Source: Macrothele yani
Lineage: Eukaryota; Arthropoda; Arachnida; Araneae; Macrothelidae
Length of the DNA stretch: 64,000 nucleotides
NCBI GenBank assembly: GCA_039090855.1
Contig: CM077002.1
Coordinates: forward strand, 84,510,194-84,574,193
Direction: 5' to 3'
Shown: one piece after another, positions 55,650 through 64,000 of the stretch
How the letters are laid out: every line of letters begins with the position of its first letter
Position numbering within the stretch: position 1 is the first letter of the stretch
Notes under the pieces: model-generated
Told to the model about the DNA's origin: nothing
The model's input: the letters and a program-made list of their open reading frames with translations, nothing else
Database searches by the model: none
Position numbers and translations under genes: made by a program

Positions 55650-57084
55650 AAGAGTCAAAAAGTACCACTTCCGGTGGTGTACAAAATCTTCTTTTGGGTG
55701 TACAAAACTATGACAACACTCTGGCAGTGTATTTTTTTCCTCAATTTTGGAAAAGTGACACTCCAAGTACATGCTCGAGGGCCACAAAGGAGAGTCAAAA
55801 AGTTCCACTTCCGGTGGTGTGCAAAATTTTGTTTTGGGTGTACAAAACTAGGACAACACTCTGACAGTGTTTTGTTTTTCAATTTTGGAAAAGTGGGTCT
55901 CCAAGTACATGCTCGAGGGCCACAAAGGAAAATCAAAAAGTACTACTTCCGGTGGTGTACACAATTTTCTTTTGAGTGTACAAAACTGTACAAAACTAGG
56001 ATAACACTCTGGCAGTGTTTATTTTCGGTTTTGGAAAAGTGGCACTCCAAGTACATGCTCGAAGACCACAAAGGAGAGTCAAAAAGTACTACTTCCGGTG
56101 GTGTACACAATTTTCTTTTGAGTGTACAAAACTGTACAAAACTAGGACTACACTCCGGCAGTGTTTATTTTCGGTTTTGGAAAAGTGGCACTCCAAGTAC
56201 ATGCTCGAAGACCACAAAGGAGAGTCAAAAAGTACTATTTCCGGTGGTGTACAAAATTTTCTTTTTGGTGTACAAAACTGTACAAAACTAAGACAACACT
56301 CTGGCAGTGTTTATTTTCGTTTTTGGAAAAGTGGCACCTCAAGTACATGCTCGAGGGCCACAATGGAGAGTCAAAAAGTACCACTTCCGGTGGTGTACAA
56401 AATTTTCTTTTGGGTGTACAAAATTGTACAAAACTAGGATAACACTCTGGCAGTGGTTTTTTTTCAATTTTGGAAAAGTGGCATTCCAAGTACATGGTCG
56501 AGAGCCACAAAGGAGAGTAAAAAAGTACCACTTCCGGTGGTGTACAAAATTTTCTTTTGGGTGTACAAAACTGTACAAAACTAGGACAACACTCTGGCAG
56601 TGTTTTTTTTCAATTTTGGAAAAGTGGCACTCGAAGTACATGCTCGAGGGCCACAATGGAGAGTCAAAAAGTACCACTTCCGGTGGTGTACAAAATTTTC
56701 TTTTGGGTGTACAAAACTGTACAAAACTATACAATGCTTAGGCAGTAGTTGTTTTCGATTTTGAAAAAGTGGCACTCAGCATGTACTTGGCGTGCCACCT
56801 TTAGAGAGCCGAAAGTACTACTTCCGGTGGTGTAAAAATTTTTCTTTTGGGTGTACAAAACTGTACAAAACTAGCACAAAACTTTGGCAGTATTTATTTT
56901 TAATTTTGAAAAAGTGGCACTCCAGCATGTACTGGGGGTGCTACTTTTAGAGAGTCGAAAAGTACCACTTCCGGTGGTGTACAAAATTTTCTTTTGGATG
57001 TACAAAACTGTACAAAACTAGTACATAACTTTGGCAGCGTTGATTTCTTATTTTGGAAAAGTGGCACTCCAAGTACATGTATCT
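55650..57084. repeat. right inverted array of ~146-bp subrepeats
   Basis: Ten units (CCGGTGG cores at about 55670, 55811, 55949, 56096, 56242, 56388, 56534, 56680, 56825, 56971) in opposite orientation to the left array. Long open frames on both strands (up to 205 codons from 55674) arise because the repeat lacks stops in several frames. Confidence 0.92.
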
Positions 57085-57447
57085 CACTTTAACTAGATTT
57101 ATTATTATCGTTCGGTTCGGTTCTCATAACATTTAGGTGGTAGTAAGATTTGCTTGGAAACATCGAGTGCGATGAGATTTCCTCCTCTCCTGCACTGCAG
57201 TGATGTTTTCTAAGGACTGGAATTGTTAGGCCGCATTTAAAATTCCAAGGAAATGGATGTTGTGTTTAACTTTTATATGTATAATGGCAGCTGAACATTT
57301 TACAACATTCGAAACCAGTGAACTCGTGCTATTAAGCCGAGAGTGGTGTGTGAGGATTGGTGGGAGCCGATCGATCTCAGGATATGAAAGAAACATTAGG
57401 GTTTCTTTGATTAACAAAATGATGGAGGAAAACTGAGAAATGCCTTA

Positions 57448-57493
57448 AACGATACAACGACAAACTAGAGACAGGATTTCAAGTACTGAACTG
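57448..57493. repeat. inverted unit heading the 38-bp minisatellite
   Basis: ACGACAAACTAGAGACAGGA then TTTCAAGTA is the reverse complement of one minisatellite unit and can pair with the first direct unit to form a hairpin. Confidence 0.8.
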
Positions 57494-58050
57494 TACTTGA
57501 AATTCAGTTTCTAGTTTGTCGTTGATGCCTCTACTTGAAATTCAGTCTCTAGTTTTTCGTTGATTTCTCTACTTAAAATTCAGTCTCTAGTTTGTTGTTG
57601 ATGCCGCTACTTGAAATTCAGTCTCTAGTTTTTCATTGATGCCTCTACTTAAAATTCAGTATCTAGTTTGTCGTTGATGCCTCTACTTAAAATTCAGTCT
57701 CTAGTTTTTCGTTGATTACTCTACTTGAAATTCAGTCTCTAGTTTGTCGTTGATGCCTCTACTTGAAATTCAGTCTCTAGTTTTTCGTTGATGCCTCTAC
57801 TTAAAATTCAGTCTCTAGTTTGTCGCTGATGCCTCTACTTGAAATTAAGTCTCTAGTTTTTCGTTGATGCCTCTACTTGAAATTCAGTCTCTAGTTTGTC
57901 GTTGATGCCTCTACTTGAAATTCAGTCTAGTTTTTCGTTGATACCTCTACTTGACATTCAGTCTCTAGTTTGTCGTTGATGCCTCTATTTGAAATTCAGC
58001 TCTAGTTTGTCTTTGATGCCTCTACTTGAAATTCAGTCTCTAGTTTGTCG
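57494..58050. repeat. 38-bp minisatellite, ~14.7 copies
   Basis: Unit TACTTGAAATTCAGTCTCTA followed by GTTTGTCGTTGATGCCTC. GTTTGTC and GTTTTTC variants tend to alternate in the middle of the array, suggesting a two-unit higher-order period of 76 bp there. A few units are shortened. Confidence 0.92.
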
Positions 58051-59430
58051 TACGATATCGCTGGAAATTTTTTACAGATATCTCCAGTGCACTAACACAA
58101 ATGAAAACTGGAACAGGGCTAAAGAATGGTCTCATTTATCAAATTTGTTGATAATAATAACGGAACTTGAGATAGGAATGGCTGTTCTCTTAGAAAATTT
58201 AACAGAGTACTAAAAAATATCACAAACGTTGTTCGTGGTTCTTAGAGTTGAAATAAACAATTTTTACATCAAGGGATGTGAAACTTTTTCAATTTGCAGA
58301 CTAATACAGAGAAGATCAATTGCACTACATGCTTGACACATAGACTGAGAGAGAGAGTGGACCAAGGGTTGGAAAAAGAGAGGGCGGAGTTACTGTTGAA
58401 CATACTGGCATAGAGATGTCCACAGTTTATCTTTGTTGGACACTGTGGAAAGAGAAGGCAACCCTGTACGAAAGTCATGATATTCGTAACCACCAGATGG
58501 CTTTGGCGAAGGTTCTGCCCACATTAATAATATTGTTTTTCAGTAATTGATAAGAGGCATTTCTTCCTGGGTCTAAGGGACGGAAAGACGTCTAGGAGAG
58601 AGTGCAAGAGAAAACTGTACAAAGGAGACACTCACACATACGTCGAAAGCTTTTAAGTTCCATCGGACATCGCAAGAAAATAGCTCTTGTTCTTTTGGAG
58701 AATTATGATGCACAACACATATTTATGTTGCAAAAGTAATAAAAAAGAAATCTTCCGGTTTTTGATAGATATGGATTTTTTCTTGTTCAAACAACATTAT
58801 GGATACTCTCATACGTCAAGCATTACCAGATTGTTAAAGACGTGAATATCCATGCAAGCCAGCAGTATCACCAAATCTGTCTTTGACTGAACATGACTAG
58901 GCCACGATCGGAAAGCGCCTGACCTTAAATTCGATACCTGCGCTGTGAATTCCACAACTGAGTATTCAGCTGGAGTAGGAGTAGATTTACGTAGAGCAGG
59001 ATTCATCTGACAACACTTCTACTGAGTACCATGAGCGGATCAGCAGGTGTATTCAGCTACCTAGGAATAATACTCGAAATTTTAACATTTTTCTTTGATA
59101 GCACGTAAAATATCCGATGGAATCATTTAAAAATATAATCATGCATTCCTACTTCATCTTTTTTTATTATCCCCGACTCTAATGGCAGTTACATAACTAT
59201 TTCATGTATTTTAGGTTAAGTTGATAATAAAATTGGAGGAAGTAAAAAAGTTTAAAAATACAAGAAAAAGTCGCAGTTGAATTTTCTTCTAGCTCAAAAT
59301 GCTGAGAAATGTGATTGTAGATTCATAACAACTGAACATGTTTCGCTTATTGAAATCGTCCTAATGTTTATGCAGAAAAGACCAGAAGCAGATTCGTGTT
59401 GCACTCTTTTGACCCCAATTCTGAGCCCTT
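58051..59430. other. unassigned sequence
   Basis: No recognised coding relic or repeat. Confidence 0.4.
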
Positions 59431-59640
59431 CTGCCCCGGAAGTTCAATGCTTTGAGGCGCTGGATTATAATCATTTGTCCGAGGTAGTCACCTTCTGAGT
59501 CTCGGGGTGAGGCACGCTTGGTGAGCCTGTCCCATGGTGCTAATTGTCTCTGTCTCTTCTCTGGAGCCGGTGCCCTAAATTAGGGAGGTCACCTTCTTAT
59601 AATCCTAAGATATGCTCATGGTGGTTGTTAAACCCCAAAA
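59431..59640 (+). repeat. old degraded tRNA-SINE
   Basis: Head traces GAGGCGCTGGATTATAATCATTTGTCCGA (words shared with the SINE), body TCTCTGGAGCCGGTGCCCTA and tail CTCATGGTGGTTGTTAAACC. Confidence 0.65.
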
Positions 59641-59868
59641 CAAAACCAACATTATTTCTTTGCGAATCATTCGTTCCGTAAAATATCTACGGCTTTATGA
59701 AATTTCTGAACGGATGTTCTTATCGACCATCGCATATCACACGAATAGTGAATTTTAGTTGTTTTCTAGAATCTATGAGAAGCAAGAAAAGAAATTGTTT
59801 AAAGATGATTTATCTTCTAAATTCATTAGCTTTGCTTGATCTTAGTAGCGCATTTCAAACCAGGCTTA

Positions 59869-60035
59869 TCGGCCCGGTGGCGCAGTGGTCTAAGCAGTGA
59901 CCTTTAGCCCAAGATGGGTCGGGGTTCAGATCACGGTGAGGCTTGGATATTGTGTTTGTCTTGTGGCACTAGCTCTCTTAGGGGCAGCGACTGCTTATAC
60001 CTCATTGAGTTGGACACGATGGTCAATAACCACTC
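59869..60035 (+). repeat. diverged tRNA-SINE with internal deletion
   Basis: CCCGGTGGCGCAGTGGTCTA head, GGCTTGGATATTGTGTTTGTC, then a deleted middle and CTGCTTATACCTCATTGAGT. Confidence 0.75.
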
Positions 60036-60156
60036 CTCCCCTACCATAAAATAGGATAAAAATAGTATCCTTAAGGATAAAGACTAGCTGTACATATTTT
60101 TCTTGAATGTTTCTAAAATTCATGCAAGTAACAATATTAATTAAGTCCCTTTGTTA

Positions 60157-60245
60157 CTTTAACCTAGTGCCTTAATGTAGTTCCTTTGTTACTTTAACCT
60201 AGTGCCTTAATGTAGTTCCTTTGCTACTTTAATGTAGTGCCTATT
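60157..60245. repeat. ~35-bp tandem repeat, 2.5 copies
   Basis: Unit TAGTTCCTTTGTTACTTTAA then CCTAGTGCCTTAATG. Confidence 0.85.
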
Positions 60246-61032
60246 TTAATCAGCAATAGAATAGTTTCAGAAATACACCTGCGCCTCTGTTAAAAATACG
60301 TTTTCTGTTAAGCGCATGCATCAGATGTTGTGCTCCCGAGGATTGTTTGTGTTCTTCATTGTTTGCCGACGATTCACAGTTTTCAAACTGACTCTCATTT
60401 TGATGGAAATATCTCGAACTGTTCACCTGATTAAGATGCAGTGTCTTTGAAAGTTCGTAAACAGTCTATTCTCAATTGGCCAGATGCTTGAAATCTGTTC
60501 CGAGTTATGGTCTGCTCTTCTATTTCCAGGCTGAGGACATAGATTTCACGATGTCATGCCACCGGAAGCTCAATGTACCGGATTGCAAAAGGGTCACAAC
60601 ACCACTAGATGAAAGCTCGTAAAAATTCATGAAAATTTATCTTTAGACTACATAAGTACATACGATAATTAGTTTCAGCAAAACGGCTTTTATTCATGTC
60701 ATTATATAGCCCTTCCCTGTAATTGAGGGCGCATCAAAGTGATTACTTGATTTGTTAACGTGCAGGGTCATTGAAAGTTTGGAAGATGGCTACTCCCAAT
60801 TGACCAACAGCTGCTTGTATGGCTCGAGTGATGTGACCTGCTTCACTAATTTCTGTTTTCATTTGATGAACTGGTGGTTTCTGGACTGGATTCCTGTTAT
60901 TAGCATGGAGGGTCCACTAAACGAAAAGTTTCTTGTAACATGCTCTAATTTTTTTGTTTGTCTTTTTTTGTTACAGATTCTTAGACTTCACTTCAGTTGT
61001 TGGAACACAATGTATTTTATGTTTCTTTCTTC
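60246..61032. other. unassigned sequence
   Basis: Nothing recognised; an open stretch at 60752-61069 has no family resemblance. Confidence 0.35.
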
Positions 61033-61220
61033 TGAGTTTAACGACAATGAGCAACTATTGGGGCTATAAGTTGCCGCCCGTCCCTAAGTTGGGGTAACTT
61101 ATTCCAGAGACGGGAGAGAGTTAGCAAGCGCCGTAGGACAGGTGCACCACCCTTGCCTTTTCCGTGACTCGCACTCGAATAACAGGCCAGAGGCTCTAAT
61201 CACTCGGCCACTGCGACGGC
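61033..61220 (-). repeat. diverged tRNA-SINE
   Basis: Reverse-orientation body (GTTTAACGACAATGAGCAAC, CCCGTCCCTAAGTTGGGGTA) and head (AGAGGCTCTAATCACTCGGC). Confidence 0.7.
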
Positions 61221-61689
61221 AAGGAATAAAACGAAAAAGATTACGAGCTTATGTGTTCTGTGGGGTCAAAAAAATGTGAAAATTTTTTTTAGTTTTTCGT
61301 CAGCACGAACCTGTGAATCACGAAAATAAAAAATAATTATGGATAATTTTCCAGCAGTTGTCGACTCTCGAAATAAAAGTTCACAAAATTTTGCTCGATC
61401 TTCTTAATCAGAAATTACAGAAACACCTTTATGTGAAACGAAATAACTAGTTTTAGCATTGTTGTGTGTTGCACTTCGTAAAAATGAAAATGTAGTCGGT
61501 TTATCTGTTTTATTTAGACAAAATATGAAGTTTCTGTTAACCTTTTGTGCGTAAGTGTGGCTACCTTATATGAATACCCACAGCACCGTGGTATATTACA
61601 TTTCTATCGGGGTATGTCTGGTTAAGATATTATTTCCCGTGCTTCAGTAAAAGCCTTTCGATCTGCACGTTCGGCTTTATATTCTTACA
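61221..61689. other. unassigned AT-rich sequence
   Basis: Nothing recognised before the mariner end. Confidence 0.4.
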
Positions 61690-61691
61690 TA

Positions 61692-62976
61692 CAGTGCGTC
61701 AAAGAATTTTTAAGACTGACGCTAGATTTCAGCCTACGGTGGCGCCACCAGTGTAATCACGAATGCGTTATAAACCATGACCATCTGCTTGCTTTCTGCC
61801 AAAAGTACTGCGCAGTTGTTAAAGTAACTCAAACGAAACGGACGTTCATTAGAGAAGTAATTTTTTTTTCATGTTGAATTATTAAGATGGAACAAAGGGC
61901 TGTTATTAAATTTAAAGCAAAACTTGGTAAATGTTCCTCGAAAACGTACCAAATGATGAAACAAGTTTACGGTGAATTTTGTTTAAGTAGATCAAATGTT
62001 TTTCTGTGGCACAAACGATTTTTGGACGGAAGAGATACACTAGAAGATGATAAGCATACCGGAAAACCAAGTTCATTTAGGAAACCTGAGATTATTGAAA
62101 AAGTGCGTGATTTCGTGGCAAACAATCGATGTGCGTCCACTAAGAATGATTGAAGAGTCTTTAAACATCAACAAAGAAACGATTCGAACTATCCTGCATG
62201 AAGATTTGGGCAAAACAAAAGCTGTGCTAAATTTGTTCCACACACGTTACCAATGAACAAAAATCAAGGAGAAGTGCACATTGCAGAGACATCATTGCAG
62301 CCGCTGAAAATGACCCAAACTTCTTAAAATAGATTGTTACTGGTGATGAAACAGGGTGTTTCCAATATGATCCTAAAACAAAGCGACAAAGTGCGGAATG
62401 GAAGTCAAAAAACTCTCCACAAGCCAAAAAAAAAAAAACAAGAAAAGTTCCATTGAAAATCAAAACAATGCTCGTTACATTCTTCGATTTCCAAGTGGGC
62501 AAACAATTACTGGTGAGTTTATTTAAATATTTTGAGGCGTTTGATGGGCAGAATTCGTCGCATTCGTCCAGAATATCGAGATGAAAACAGTTGGTGTTTG
62601 TTGCACGATAATGCACCCAGTCACACCTCACTTCTTGTTCGTAGATTTGTGGCTAAAAATAACGTCTGTGTGTTGAATCATCCACCGTATTCGCCTGATG
62701 TAGCACCCTGCGACTTTTCTTTGTCCCCAAAACTGAAAATGACGTTAAAAAGGTGTTATTTTGATGATATTTCGACCATACAAACAGCTTCGACGCGTGC
62801 TTTGGAGGCAGTTCCGCAAAGTGAACTGGAACAGGCATTCGAATCATTATTAAATCGCTGTAACAAGTGTATTGAAGACGGAGGGACTTATTTTGAATAA
62901 CAAACCAAAACAAATTATAATTTCTTGTTTCAATTTCATTTTACAGACCCAGTCTTAAAAATTCTTTGACGCACTG
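61692..62976 (+). mobile_element. mariner element with both ends
   Basis: 27-bp perfect inverted repeats CAGTGCGTCAAAGAATTTTT + AAGACTG (61692-61718) and its complement (62950-62976). TA lies directly before the left end; on the right a TG separates the repeat from TA at 62979-62980, so the true ends may include two more bases. Total ~1.29 kb, typical for mariner. Confidence 0.92.
61887..62900 (+). pseudogene. mariner transposase (frameshifted)
   Basis: Starts MEQRAVIKFKAKLGKCSSKT with the mariner helix-turn-helix and YGEFCLSRSNVFLWHKRF. An early stop follows a frameshift near 62140. A second frame carries IVTGDETGCFQYDP (first catalytic D, near 62330). A third has LLHDNAPSH (second D) and YSPDVAPCDF (third D), with 34 residues between them: the D34D signature of mariner. 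The frame ends at 62900. At least two frameshifts and one stop make it inactive. Confidence 0.9.
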
Positions 62977-62980
62977 TGTA

Positions 62981-64000
62981 TGTTCACTAGCTTTACTACC
63001 CGGCTTTGCCCGGGATTTAGGCTTATTAATTTCATATTCCCTTATATGTCACCGAAAAAATCGGGAAAAAAATTGATACTTGCAAGAAAGAAAAAAGCTG
63101 ATTTAACAAATTCGGTCATTACAAATTATTTATTCATAGTGTGATTATTTCAGCACTTGGCCGTGCATTGCTGTCACAAATATTAGTCGAGAATTAAAGC
63201 AAAGAAATGTACAGAATGTATGGAATCTGTAGAATCCAACGAACCAAAAGCGTTACGAATTATTTAAAACGCGTCCAGGAGACACAGCATTACAAAACTG
63301 ACTGAACAAAATACGTTAACAATTTGTTATCGACGATCAAATGCATCACGTGCTTTCAGTTTCAGACGTCTTTGAGAGGCGAATCTCTGGGATAAAAAAG
63401 TTAAACACGTATCTTTGCAAATATTTTATGAAACTGGCTGAAATTTTAATGAACACCATAAATCTTTAATAGGAACATGACCTCCAAATTTCGCCTGAAT
63501 CGGTAAATTACTTTCTAAATTAGTCGTCAAAATTTTATTAACCGTTTCTGCGTATATATTTTTGTTTACCGATGAATTGAAAATTCTATGCCTAAAAAGT
63601 TTTGACCGGATTCTGGTGAAATTTTGAGGGACTTCTCTTATTACCAATTCATGGTGTTTATAAAAATTTCAACCCGTTTCGTTAAAATTTCGCAAAGTTC
63701 GTTTTTTCATTTTTTTATGCACAGTTCTCAAAGAATAGAAACACCTGTGGATGTTCCGCGACGATGAATGCAGTCACGTGCTTTCATATTTGGACCAGGA
63801 TAACGATGACGAAGCAAACGACGCTGACTTTATTGATTAGCTTATTAATTAATTCATAGCTCGCAAACGGAACAACGTAGAGATCTTAAAATGGTTGCGT
63901 TGACCTAGAAATTCTAGTATTAATAAGCTATGCAAATTTCACGATGCCACAGTTCGGCGTTCGAGAGTTTTTGCTGCTTCAGACAAACAGACGTTTTGTG
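62981..64000. other. probable unidentified repeat near the right edge
   Basis: Begins CTAGCTTTACTACCCGGCTT + TGCCCGGGATTTAGGC, words that I associate with a widespread invertebrate repeat without being able to name it. There are no coding relics; the rest is AT-rich. Confidence 0.3.

Larger units (their letters stand above)
50289..57093. mobile_element. giant foldback (FB-like) element, 6.8 kb
   Basis: An exact 9-bp direct repeat CACTTTAAC (50289-50297, 57085-57093) bounds an element starting AGATACATGTACTTGG (50298) and ending CCAAGTACATGTATCT (57084). Each terminus is an array of ~146-bp subrepeats in opposite orientations: about 0.88 kb and six units on the left, about 1.43 kb and ten units on the right. 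The outer ~215 bp of the two arms are about 95% identical by eye. Inverted termini built of tandem repeats plus 9-bp duplications are known from Drosophila FB elements. The 4.5-kb core holds hAT-type sequences and a nested SINE, with no intact transposase. Confidence 0.88.

Noticed and set aside
55674..56741. Long open frames (205, 144, 140 codons) with repetitive KYHFRWCTKFSFGCTKLYKT-type protein
   Set aside because: Produced by translation of the ~146-bp foldback subrepeats; equally long frames exist on the other strand.
62990..63990. Helitron or LINE call for the CCCGGCTTTGCCCGGG-containing repeat
   Set aside because: I recognise the words as repetitive but see no coding relic, hairpin end or tail that supports a class.
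1..64000. Host protein-coding gene
   Set aside because: No exon series, conserved host domain or splice-consistent frame was found; all recognisable proteins are transposon or repeat-family products. Short exons of a gene with long introns cannot be excluded.

Overview
The window is eukaryotic, AT-rich, repeat-dominated DNA with no convincing host gene. The transposon protein families (Tc1, mariner, DUF4817-type IS630 relatives, hAT, RTE-like LINE), the tRNA-headed SINE and two repeat-protein families that I remember as very abundant in arthropods suggest an arthropod with a large genome, possibly an arachnid. That placement is inference from memory. Almost every coding relic is broken by frameshifts or later insertions, so the window reads as layered transposon strata.

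Layout. 0.7-1.9 kb: DUF4817-type transposase relic. 2.2-4.5 kb: RTE-like LINE with a 5' inversion and an 11-bp target duplication. 4.6-13 kb: degenerate repeats, a perfect 87-nt palindrome, a SINE and a mariner relic. 13.2-16.9 kb: one old repeat-family gene split by three insertions (non-autonomous hAT, foldback, miniature LTR element). 17.7-18.2 kb: inverted repeat with a tRNA-like unit in each arm. 18.2-19.7 kb: Tc1 with a SINE inside. 22-23 kb: Tc1 relic. 25.8-29.2 kb: mariner containing a 34-bp minisatellite grown from its own codons, plus a 1.9-kb element inserted with a 10-bp target duplication. 29.7-32.3 kb: two Tc1 elements. 34.1-35.7 kb: DUF4817-type element with an internal 270-bp duplication. 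38.7-41.4 kb: reverse-transcriptase fragment, old SINEs, Tc1 relic. 41.5-44.8 kb: RTE 3' fragment, then a second 5'-inverted RTE copy interrupted by a young miniature LTR element. 45.7-47.2 kb: Tc1. 50.3-57.1 kb: giant foldback element. 57.4-58.1 kb: 38-bp minisatellite. 59.4-61.2 kb: old SINEs. 61.7-63.0 kb: mariner.

Most notable: two copies (15.27-15.77 kb minus; 43.22-43.72 kb plus) of a ~0.5-kb TRIM-like LTR retrotransposon. Each has 179-180-bp LTRs, a tRNA-Lys-type primer binding site two bases after the 5' LTR, a purine tract before the 3' LTR and a 5-bp target duplication. Each LTR carries a complete tRNA-like cloverleaf with A and B boxes. This is analogous to plant Cassandra elements, which carry 5S rRNA in their LTRs, but here the module is tRNA-like. 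Second is the 6.8-kb foldback element at 50,298-57,084, whose inverted termini are arrays of ~146-bp subrepeats and which has an exact 9-bp target duplication.
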